Origin: an uncultured Acetobacterium sp.
Lineage (GTDB): Bacteria > Bacillota > Clostridia > Eubacteriales > Eubacteriaceae
Direction: 5' to 3'
DNA length: 64,000 nt
NCBI RefSeq assembly: GCF_963664135.1
Contig: NZ_OY760905.1
Span: 868,001-932,000, forward strand
Notes under the pieces: model-generated
What the model was told of the DNA's origin: nothing
Seen by the model: only the letters and a program-made list of their open reading frames with translations
The model's database searches: none
In this document: piece after piece, positions 7,943 to 14,105 of the stretch
Layout of the letters: each line of letters opens with the position of its first letter
Position numbering within the stretch: the first letter of the stretch is position 1
Program-made: the position numbers and the translations under genes

Positions 7943-9841
7943 TTAATTTATATTCAGTGCAGCGTAGAATCCTTCACGGACAGCGGAGGTGATATTACCC
8001 GGTTTTGTGCAATCCCCGATGATCGTCGTATCCGCTACCAGGCCGGACAATTCCGCAATGACCTGGCAATTGGGTCTGACCCCTAATGACAGAACTACTG
8101 TATCGCAAAGCAAGTCTTCAGTGGTGCCATCTTCTTTTTCGATGACTACACCATCATCCGACACTTCCACCAGCTTCACCTTTTCTCGTAGCAGAACCCC
8201 AGCCTGAGCGGCCATTCCCCGGAGGGTGGCATAGGTCAGAATCCCTGCCAAACCGTTTCGGTCAATTTCATCCACCGTCTGCATATCAATAACCGTTACC
8301 TCGTGCCCCTGATTGACCAAGGTTAGTGCCGTTTCGGTACCAGTTAGGCCGGCCCCGGCCAGAACAACTTTTTTGCCGACAGTCGCTTTGCCCATATCCA
8401 CATCCATAGCCAGCACTACCTTGTCTTTGCTGATTCCCGGCAGCTTGGGAATAATCGGGCTGCTGCCAGTGGCGATGATTAGGGCATCGGGGTTTTCCGC
8501 TTCGATCAGCGCTTTAGTGGCCAAAGTATTTTTGCGAACCTCAATATCCATCATTTTTTCGGTCAGGTTTACGGACCAGTCCAGGTAGCGGCTGACATCA
8601 CCCTTAATCGGATTGGCGGCGGCCGGAATCAAACTGCCTCCCAATTGAGCATTTTTTTCAATGATGATGGGCTGGTGCCCACCAGTGGCCAGCCAGCGAG
8701 CGGCCTCCATACCGGCGCAGCCGCCGCCAATGATGACGACTTTTTTACTGATCTCGGCTTTGGGTATCTCGGTAATTTGCCCTTCGCGGCCGACTAATGG
8801 ATTGACGCTGCAACGGATCGGTTTGGGTGAAGCATGAGGATCCGGGTCCCCGGTGCAGATGCAACAGCGGATACAGGGGCGGATTTCATCGGCAATGCCG
8901 TCTTTTGCCTTGTTGACCAGATCGGGATCGGCAATGAAACCCCGGATCATCGCGACCATATCAGCCTGGCCATTAGCCAAGGCATCTTCAGCCAGTTCCA
9001 TATTAAACGAGCCGACGGTAACCACCGGAATATCCAGTTCTTCCTTAAACTGCTGGGCAAACCGGACGTTGGTGGCCACCGGAATATAAGCCGGCTGGAT
9101 CATCATCCCAATGGTCATCGGATCATAAAGATTTCCCACTGAAACGTGGATCATATCGATTTTATGTTGGATCGATTTAGCAAAGGCCAGGGCGTCTTCC
9201 ACGCCTACTCCACCTGGGGTCAGCTCGTCGCCGCTGATCCGCCATTCGATGGCCATCTCAGTACCAATCCGTTCCCGCACCGCATCGATGAGCTCATTGG
9301 CAAAACGACAGCGGTTTTCCATGGTGTCCCAACCGTATTCATCGGTCCGTTTGTTCATCGCCTGAGAATAGAAATTGGCCACTACATGACCGTGACCACC
9401 ATGAAGCATGACCATATCAAAGCCAGCTTTTTTACAGCGCTCGGCAGCATCGGCAAAATCCTGGATGATGCTTTTGATTTCATCTTTGGTGAAATCTGCT
9501 GGCAGGTGCTCTTCGTCCCGCAGATTCAATTCGATGTTGGCTAGCGCCCCATAACGATGAATGGCATCGGTAAGCTGGAACAAGCCATGAACCACATAGT
9601 TGTCAGACAAATTGATGACGTATTTGGAATGGGCGGCATAGTCTTTGGTAACCGGGCTGTCGCCAACGGTGACAATCCCGGCCCCACCCTTGGCCATGGC
9701 CGCGGTATAGGTAATGAATTCATTGGTGACGTAACCGTCCAGTGATGCTAGCATCGGCTCGGCCGGTGAGACCTCAATTCGGTTTTTGGCGGTGAGTTTT
9801 CCGATTTTCAGCGGTTGAAAAACATGCTCAAAGGCTTGCAT
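7943..9841 (-). CDS. NADH:flavin oxidoreductase / enoate reductase-family iron-sulfur flavoprotein
   Basis: A 632-residue member of the 2,4-dienoyl-CoA reductase / 2-enoate reductase / BaiCD family. These enzymes move electrons from NAD(P)H through FAD and 4Fe-4S to FMN to reduce an activated C=C bond. The N-terminal OYE barrel (1-320) carries HGGHGHVVANF (147-157) and the NKRTDEYGWDTMENRCRF signature. Cysteines 323, 326/327, 329 and 344 supply the cluster. A FAD fold follows (GGGCAG, 372-377), then an NAD fold (AGAGLTGTE, near 495). GAGGAG precedes the ATG at 9841. Its neighbour is the leuCD remnant; both families occur together in some amino-acid or nicotinate fermentation clusters, but that link is only suggestive. 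Substrate unknown. Confidence 0.87.
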   Translation of the reverse strand: MQAFEHVFQPLKIGKLTAKNRIEVSPAEPMLASLDGYVTNEFITYTAAMAKGGAGIVTVGDSPVTKDYAAHSKYVINLSDNYVVHGLFQLTDAIHRYGALANIELNLRDEEHLPADFTKDEIKSIIQDFADAAERCKKAGFDMVMLHGGHGHVVANFYSQAMNKRTDEYGWDTMENRCRFANELIDAVRERIGTEMAIEWRISGDELTPGGVGVEDALAFAKSIQHKIDMIHVSVGNLYDPMTIGMMIQPAYIPVATNVRFAQQFKEELDIPVVTVGSFNMELAEDALANGQADMVAMIRGFIADPDLVNKAKDGIADEIRPCIRCCICTGDPDPHASPKPIRCSVNPLVGREGQITEIPKAEISKKVVIIGGGCAGMEAARWLATGGHQPIIIEKNAQLGGSLIPAAANPIKGDVSRYLDWSVNLTEKMMDIEVRKNTLATKALIEAENPDALIIATGSSPIIPKLPGISKDKVVLAMDVDMGKATVGKKVVLAGAGLTGTETALTLVNQGHEVTVIDMQTVDEIDRNGLAGILTYATLRGMAAQAGVLLREKVKLVEVSDDGVVIEKEDGTTEDLLCDTVVLSLGVRPNCQVIAELSGLVADTTIIGDCTKPGNITSAVREGFYAALNIN

Positions 9842-9951
9842 TGCGATTCTCCTCTTTAATAGATATTTTCACATACTTTCAGTTTGTTAAACCCATCCTA
9901 ACACATGGCAATTTGACTTGTCAATGAACTTATCATGAAGTGATTAAATAA

Positions 9952-9988
9952 AAAAATCCCTATTACCTTTGCAGTAACAGAGATTTTT
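9952..9988 (-). terminator. Terminator of the ATP-grasp gene
   Basis: A 15-bp stem with two mismatches (9952-9966 with 9974-9988), with an A-run on the left acting as a U-tract for the minus strand. Confidence 0.55.
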
Positions 9989-10052
9989 GAAGGTGTTAAT
10001 TTTAGTGACTTTTCCGAACTGTCAGAGTGGCTTTACCGGGTTGCCATTTTAT

Positions 10053-11042
10053 CTAAAACTCCAGCAGATCCAGCACCTTGTCGTCCACATGGCGGTTCTC
10101 GCCGACAAAGGGATAATTGTGGATATGCAGGGCCGGGTTAAAGTTCAGCTCGATGATGCTGTAATTCGTGGCATCGGGTTTTTCGTGAATATCCTTTATG
10201 ATGATATCGGCACCGCAGATCCGGGCACCGACTGCCTGGGCTGCCGCCATTGCAATGGCCTTGTAGTCATCAATAATATTATCGGTAAAATCAAGGCTAT
10301 CCCCGCCGGTACTGATATTGGAGTTTTCCCGGAGAAAGACGGTTTCGCCATTCTCGGGAATGGTCTCGATGGATTTATTCTGCTCACTGAGAAAAGCAAT
10401 TTCAGTTTTCCCTAGTTGGATCTTCTCCAGAGGCGTGACATAGCCCTTCCCCCGCAGCGGATTCCGGTTTTTTTCAGCCACCAACGCTTCAATGGTATGA
10501 ACCCCATCGCCCACCACATTGGCCGGAACCCGGTGGAGAATCCCCACAACCTCATCACCGATCACCAGAAACCGATATTCCTTGCCGAGCACAAATTCTT
10601 CAATCAAGACGGATGTATCATGAGCGAATGCCTGGATCACCGCCGTCCGATAGCAGTTTTCGCATTGGAGATTTTTATGGATAACGATCCCCAGACCAAA
10701 ATTGGAAGATTTGGGCTTGATCACGATATCTTTGCCCCGGAACGCTTGATAATGCACCATCGCTTCCGCCGCCGATTTAACTTTGATCCCCGATGGCACA
10801 TTGATGCCCTTTTCCCGGAGAATTAGCTTGGTGACTTCTTTGTTTTCCATAATTAAGGGGGCAATGTAGCTATCGGCCGATGTCCGAGTCGCCTGTTTGA
10901 TGTATTCGGTCTTACTGCCTTTTTTAAGCCGGATGAAATTATCTTCCCGATCCAAAATATCAACCGCAATGCCCCGCCGCTCGGCGGCATCAATCAGCAT
11001 CGCTGTTGATAATTCCAATCCATCATGATTATTTATAAACAT
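10053..11042 (-). CDS. GshF/GshAB-type glutathione synthetase module, stand-alone ATP-grasp ligase
   Basis: A 329-residue ATP-grasp protein that follows the C-terminal half of bifunctional GshF closely: DREDNFIRL, VIKPKSSNFGLGI, EEFVLGKEYRFLVIGDE, HRVPANVVGDG, ENSNISTGGDSLDFTD, IELNFNPALHIHNYPF. In GshF this half joins gamma-glutamylcysteine to glycine using ATP. The N-terminal ligase half and any separate gshA are absent here. I place the start at the ATG at 11042 because AAGGTGG sits 5 bp upstream. A longer frame starting at 11081 would begin inside a perfect hairpin. It lies 140 bp downstream of hgcB on the same strand, so a low-molecular-weight thiol role next to mercury methylation is possible. 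Cyanophycin-synthetase-like chemistry is an alternative. Confidence 0.82.
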   Translation of the reverse strand: MFINNHDGLELSTAMLIDAAERRGIAVDILDREDNFIRLKKGSKTEYIKQATRTSADSYIAPLIMENKEVTKLILREKGINVPSGIKVKSAAEAMVHYQAFRGKDIVIKPKSSNFGLGIVIHKNLQCENCYRTAVIQAFAHDTSVLIEEFVLGKEYRFLVIGDEVVGILHRVPANVVGDGVHTIEALVAEKNRNPLRGKGYVTPLEKIQLGKTEIAFLSEQNKSIETIPENGETVFLRENSNISTGGDSLDFTDNIIDDYKAIAMAAAQAVGARICGADIIIKDIHEKPDATNYSIIELNFNPALHIHNYPFVGENRHVDDKVLDLLEF

Positions 11043-11056
11043 AGTGACCACCTTCT

Positions 11057-11084
11057 GAAGTGATGAATCCCGGTTCATCACTTC
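11057..11084 (-). promoter_or_regulatory. Perfect 11-bp hairpin in the leader of the ATP-grasp gene
   Basis: Arms GAAGTGATGAA (11057-11067) and TTCATCACTTC (11074-11084) flank a 6-base loop, ending 3 bp from the AAGGTGG ribosome site. There is no T-tract, so it is more likely an operator or leader stem than a terminator. On the minus strand an extended -10 element (TGTGATAAT) lies just upstream at about 11100-11108. Confidence 0.6.
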
Positions 11085-11181
11085 GTTTTAATATAACTTA
11101 TTATCACATTTCCATCACTGCTTTTGACTTAAAGCTGCTACCAGGTCAGAGGATTACAGCTCTGACAATCAGCCTTCTCTG

Positions 11182-11487
11182 CTAACAGCAGGAGCTATCC
11201 GATTCATGACCACCTTCACAATCGCAGCTGGGTTCGGCTCCGGTAAAGATGCTCTTGAGAATAGCCGAAGCGCATCCTACCCCGGTCTTCACGGTAATAG
11301 CGTCAGTGGGACAATTCATGGCACAGGCCCCGCATTCCATGCAGGCATCTTTGTCGCGAATCAGACTCTGACCTTCAAACAATTCAAAGACCAGATGCGG
11401 GCAAACCTCAAGGCAGCGTCGGCACCCGACGCAACGACTTTTTTCCAGATTGAGGGAAACGACATTTTTAAAGTAACGGTTTTTCAT
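11182..11487 (-). CDS. hgcB: HgcB, ferredoxin partner of the mercury methyltransferase
   Basis: A 101-residue 2[4Fe-4S] ferredoxin that supplies electrons to the corrinoid of HgcA in mercury methylation. Two full motifs are visible: CVGCRRCLEVCP and CMECGACAMNCP. The family-specific GVGCASAI segment and a cysteine-rich tail (CDC, then terminal CC) follow; the terminal pair is the feature thought to handle Hg(II). I use the ATG at 11487 (AAGGA 7 bp upstream) rather than an upstream TTG. It begins 32 bp after the hgcA stop on the same strand, the conserved hgcAB order. Ordinary bacterial ferredoxins lack this tail and the GVGCA segment, so the assignment is firm. Confidence 0.93.
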   Translation of the reverse strand: MKNRYFKNVVSLNLEKSRCVGCRRCLEVCPHLVFELFEGQSLIRDKDACMECGACAMNCPTDAITVKTGVGCASAILKSIFTGAEPSCDCEGGHESDSSCC

Positions 11488-11519
11488 ATGTTTTTCCTTT
11501 ATAGAATTAAACAATTCGA

Positions 11520-12713
11520 TTAATACAGGTGATTAATCAAAAGCAGGAGAGCGCCAGCACTGATTGAAAAAAGCAACCCGGGAATCGCAATCCGCATTTC
11601 TTTCTGAACTCCGGAATGTGATGTAAAGGTTGATGACCCGGTAAAGTTCATCGCGTAATAGGCAGCAATGGCCGGAAAGGCCAGCAGATATCCGAACAAG
11701 CCAACCAGAGGAATTCCCAAACTGATCGTCTCATGTTTACTGGCAATGATGGCAAGCGTACCCATCAGACCTAACAGCCAGCCTTTGAAGGCAAACGCTT
11801 TTCCGGGAATAAACGGCAATAAGACTGGGGTCAGCACACAGCCGATTAAAACAGCGCCGATGTATGTCCCCACATCGATAAGACCAAACGGTTCTGTTAC
11901 CACAAAGTTCAACAGGAACACTACCCCGAAAATCATCAGGGACTGCTTGATCGTGCCAACCAGTTCAATGGGGGTCAACACCAGTCGATCATACAGCGTA
12001 AATCTGACGGTTCGCATGCTGTCGGTTGCAACCATGCCAGCCTCGAGAAAGGTTTTAATATCACTGGCTCGGACGGGTCCATAACTGACCCGAAATCCAG
12101 ATTCTTTAAAAACAGCCTGCGCGATTACGCCCGATGCACCTAACTGGGGCAAAATTATGTTGCGCTGCGATACGATTTCCCTTAACCTGGTTTTGTCCAG
12201 TCTTGAGACGATCTCTTTGGTACCGAAGCTTCCTTTTCCGGCGGCACACCAGACATTGATACCATTGGTATCGATGACTAGAATCCACGCGTTCAGCCCG
12301 GTGAGTTCTTTTCGCAAAGCATCAAAAGAAAGTTTGTAATTGCCTGAGACTAGAATCGGCGAATCTTGATCGGGGCTGCCCACACCATAAAAACCGGGAT
12401 TGATTTTATAATTCATTCTGCCGATACCCCAGCGGACTTTCCATCCACCGAGCACATCTTTAAAATTTAATCTGGTAGTAATCTGCGGGACGATTCCGAT
12501 CGGAGTTTCAATTTTCCCGGTAATCCAACGGGCATTTTTATCGATTTCTGAAACAAATTTTCCCGACGGCTGAATCGACGGCGTTTGGCAGCAGGAAGCC
12601 GGCTGGTTGATCGCGTCAGACTCGTTGTCATGACACCCACAAGAGGGCGTCGCTGTTATTACCGCCTCAGGCGAATTTTTTTCACTGGTGCAAGAGCAGT
12701 TCTGATTGTCCAA
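11520..12713 (-). CDS. hgcA: HgcA, corrinoid-dependent mercury methyltransferase
   Basis: A 397-residue membrane corrinoid protein that transfers a methyl group from its cobalamin to Hg(II). The diagnostic cap-helix motif NVWCAAGKGSFGT is present, with Cys156 as the lower axial ligand. The N-terminal corrinoid domain covers about residues 65-235. Five hydrophobic spans follow, roughly 260-395 (IKQSLMIFGVVFLLNFVV first, LLFSISAGALLLLINHLY last). The protein starts with TTG at 12713, with AGGAGGA 8 bp upstream; the nearby ATG is out of frame and too close. Unusually, the first ~45 residues are rich in paired cysteines (Cys6/8, 25/27, 41/42). An operon with hgcB and a well-formed promoter upstream indicate that it is expressed. 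Confidence 0.95.
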   Translation of the reverse strand: MDNQNCSCTSEKNSPEAVITATPSCGCHDNESDAINQPASCCQTPSIQPSGKFVSEIDKNARWITGKIETPIGIVPQITTRLNFKDVLGGWKVRWGIGRMNYKINPGFYGVGSPDQDSPILVSGNYKLSFDALRKELTGLNAWILVIDTNGINVWCAAGKGSFGTKEIVSRLDKTRLREIVSQRNIILPQLGASGVIAQAVFKESGFRVSYGPVRASDIKTFLEAGMVATDSMRTVRFTLYDRLVLTPIELVGTIKQSLMIFGVVFLLNFVVTEPFGLIDVGTYIGAVLIGCVLTPVLLPFIPGKAFAFKGWLLGLMGTLAIIASKHETISLGIPLVGLFGYLLAFPAIAAYYAMNFTGSSTFTSHSGVQKEMRIAIPGLLFSISAGALLLLINHLY

Positions 12714-12751
12714 GGCATATTCCTCCTGTTTTATAACTTACTTCTTGTCAT

Positions 12752-12765
12752 TGAGCACTTGCTCA
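12752..12765. promoter_or_regulatory. Palindrome in the hgcA leader
   Basis: TGAGCACTTGCTCA is an inverted repeat with 6-base arms and a 2-base centre. It lies between the inferred hgcA transcription start and its ribosome site. It could be an operator or a small leader hairpin. Confidence 0.4.
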
Positions 12766-12792
12766 TTTTAGGATTTTATTATTATTCATAAG

Positions 12793-12832
12793 AACATGCT
12801 TATATGTTAGTTGACCGCTATCAGCTTGTCAA
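12793..12832 (-). promoter_or_regulatory. hgcA promoter with overlapping inverted repeat
   Basis: On the minus strand TTGACA (12827-12832), a 17-base spacer and TAACAT (12804-12809) form a near-consensus SigA promoter. The -10 element overlaps an inverted repeat (12793-12797 AACAT with 12804-12808 ATGTT), placed where a repressor would block transcription. ArsR-type regulators are reported with hgcAB in other genomes, but no arsR gene is nearby. Confidence 0.65.
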
Positions 12833-13037
12833 GTCTTTTCAACGAATCGTTTTACTTCATCGGTGTTTTATTCTTAGCTGTCGATATTATCAGCAGCGTC
12901 AATTTATGACATTAATCCTTACATGACCAAGCTTGACAAATTCAATAAAAACGCTTAGCGAGCGTCTCAAAAAGTCTGATCGGTCAGTGTTTTCTAGATA
13001 CATTTAATTTTGATTTCGATTGCAATCCCTTGTTTTA

Positions 13038-13066
13038 TTGACACGATTATTACCACATGTTAACAT
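13038..13066 (+). promoter_or_regulatory. Promoter of the fluoride-responsive operon
   Basis: TTGACA (13038-13043), a 17-base spacer and TAACAT (13061-13066) place the transcription start a few bases before the riboswitch. Confidence 0.75.
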
Positions 13067-13077
13067 TATTTCATAAA

Positions 13078-13125
13078 GGTGATGGAGTTCACCTGAATTG
13101 CTTTACAGCTGATGACTCCTGCAGG
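13078..13125 (+). ncRNA. Fluoride riboswitch (crcB motif)
   Basis: GGTGATGGAGTTCACC, a short linker, then CAGCTGATGACTCCT reproduce the conserved core of the crcB RNA: the GGNGAUGG start, the stem closing before CUGA, and the GCUGAUGnCUCCU end with its pseudoknot. It starts about 5 bases after the predicted transcription start, is followed by an overlapping terminator, and precedes two FluC genes. Fluoride binding should prevent terminator formation and turn the exporters on. Confidence 0.92.
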
Positions 13126-13149
13126 ATTTTTCATTGCTGCAGGTTTTTT
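13118..13149 (+). terminator. Regulated terminator of the fluoride riboswitch
   Basis: CCTGCAG (13118-13124) pairs with CTGCAGG (13137-13143), followed by TTTTTT. The left arm shares bases with the CUCCU end of the riboswitch, giving mutually exclusive folds. Confidence 0.85.
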
Positions 13150-13228
13150 ATTGCCTGAAATAACTAATACCCCTCTATTAAACACCTTCGTGTCTAATTA
13201 TTTTGTCACTTGAGTCAGGAGGACTGTC

Positions 13229-13666
13229 ATGAAAAAATACTATTTTATCGCCGCCGGTGGCGCCATTGGGGCGCTGTTGCGGTTCAAACTTAAAACCTCG
13301 CCGTCACTTTTTCAATCCGGGGACCAGTTGCTGAATCTAGCCTTGACCATTCTGTTAATTAACCTGATTGGGTGCCTGATTCTGGGGATGTTGAATGCGG
13401 TGTTTTCCAAAACCGACCGATTCAGTACTGAGCTGAAACTGGGTCTGACCACCGGATTGGTGGGCGCCTTTACTACCTACTCAACCTTCTGCAAGGCGAG
13501 TATCAATATTCTTGATGCCGGTTATCTGCGGATTTTCTGTTACTACGTGGCCGCATCAATCATTCTCGGATTAGGAGCGGTTTACACTGGTCACCTCATC
13601 GGCCATTATCTGGTGCACCCCGTTGGCAAAAGTCTGGTATCCCGCTTCAGTTTTGATTATAATTAA
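13229..13666 (+). CDS. crcB1: Fluoride ion channel FluC/CrcB, first subunit
   Basis: A 145-residue, four-helix membrane protein of the CrcB/Fluc family, which lets fluoride leave the cell as a dual-topology dimer. It has the GGAIGALLRF start, the conserved asparagine in NLIGC, and TGLVGAFTTYSTFCK, corresponding to the family G-TT-STF motif of the pore. AGGAGG sits 6 bp before the ATG. It is followed 11 bp later by a second, divergent CrcB, a pairing expected for heterodimeric channels in Firmicutes. Expression is under the fluoride riboswitch upstream. Confidence 0.92.
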   Translation: MKKYYFIAAGGAIGALLRFKLKTSPSLFQSGDQLLNLALTILLINLIGCLILGMLNAVFSKTDRFSTELKLGLTTGLVGAFTTYSTFCKASINILDAGYLRIFCYYVAASIILGLGAVYTGHLIGHYLVHPVGKSLVSRFSFDYN

Positions 13667-13677
13667 GGATCCGACTG

Positions 13678-14046
13678 ATGGAAACTTTATGCGTCATCCT
13701 TGGCGGCGCTCTGGGCAGTACCACCCGATATTATCTGGGGAAACGCTTCGCTTCCCGGCATCAGCACATCCCCGTTGGCACCTTTGTCATCAATGTGTCC
13801 GGCGCCTTTCTATTCGGTGTGGTAACTGGTTTAGACATCTCAACGCTTCTTTATGGTTTGTTTGCCGAAGGTTTTCTGGGCGCCTACACAACCTTTTCAA
13901 CTTTTATGTTTGAAGATTTTGTCATGCTGCAGAATAACCGGATCCTCAGCGCCATGATCTATATCATGGCCACGCTGTTATTGGGCTTCCTCGCTTTTTA
14001 TGGCGGATTCCAGCTTTCAACTGCTTTGGCCGGCAACGGCATTTAA
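13678..14046 (+). CDS. crcB2: Fluoride ion channel FluC/CrcB, second subunit
   Basis: A 122-residue CrcB/Fluc family protein with GGALGSTTRYYLG at the N-terminus, the conserved asparagine in FVINVSGAF, and GFLGAYTTFSTFMFED. Four hydrophobic segments span nearly the whole chain. It is translated 11 bp after the first FluC gene and shares its riboswitch. It likely forms an antiparallel heterodimer with the first subunit, which is usual when two short crcB genes are adjacent. A strong terminator follows. Confidence 0.92.
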   Translation: METLCVILGGALGSTTRYYLGKRFASRHQHIPVGTFVINVSGAFLFGVVTGLDISTLLYGLFAEGFLGAYTTFSTFMFEDFVMLQNNRILSAMIYIMATLLLGFLAFYGGFQLSTALAGNGI

Positions 14047-14053
14047 CAACAGC

Positions 14054-14091
14054 AAAAACACATCAAAGTTTTGTGGCTTTGATGTGTTTTT
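14054..14091. terminator. Terminator of the fluC pair, probably bidirectional
   Basis: A 15-bp stem (14054-14068 with 14077-14091) ends in a run of T. Convergent genes lie on either side, and the A-rich left side can serve the minus-strand gene. Confidence 0.85.
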
Positions 14092-14105
14092 TTTAACCTG
14101 GATCC

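Noticed and set aside
10416-10826. Plus-strand 136-codon frame opposite the ATP-grasp gene
   Set aside because: No start signal and no domain; it mirrors conserved GshF-like codons.
11043-11081. Longer start for the ATP-grasp protein (MMNRDSS...)
   Set aside because: It would begin inside a perfect hairpin without a ribosome site, whereas the ATG at 11042 has AAGGTGG 5 bp upstream.
12940-12980. ACGCT/AGCGT mini-hairpin upstream of the fluoride operon
   Set aside because: Only 5-bp arms without a T-run; likely chance.
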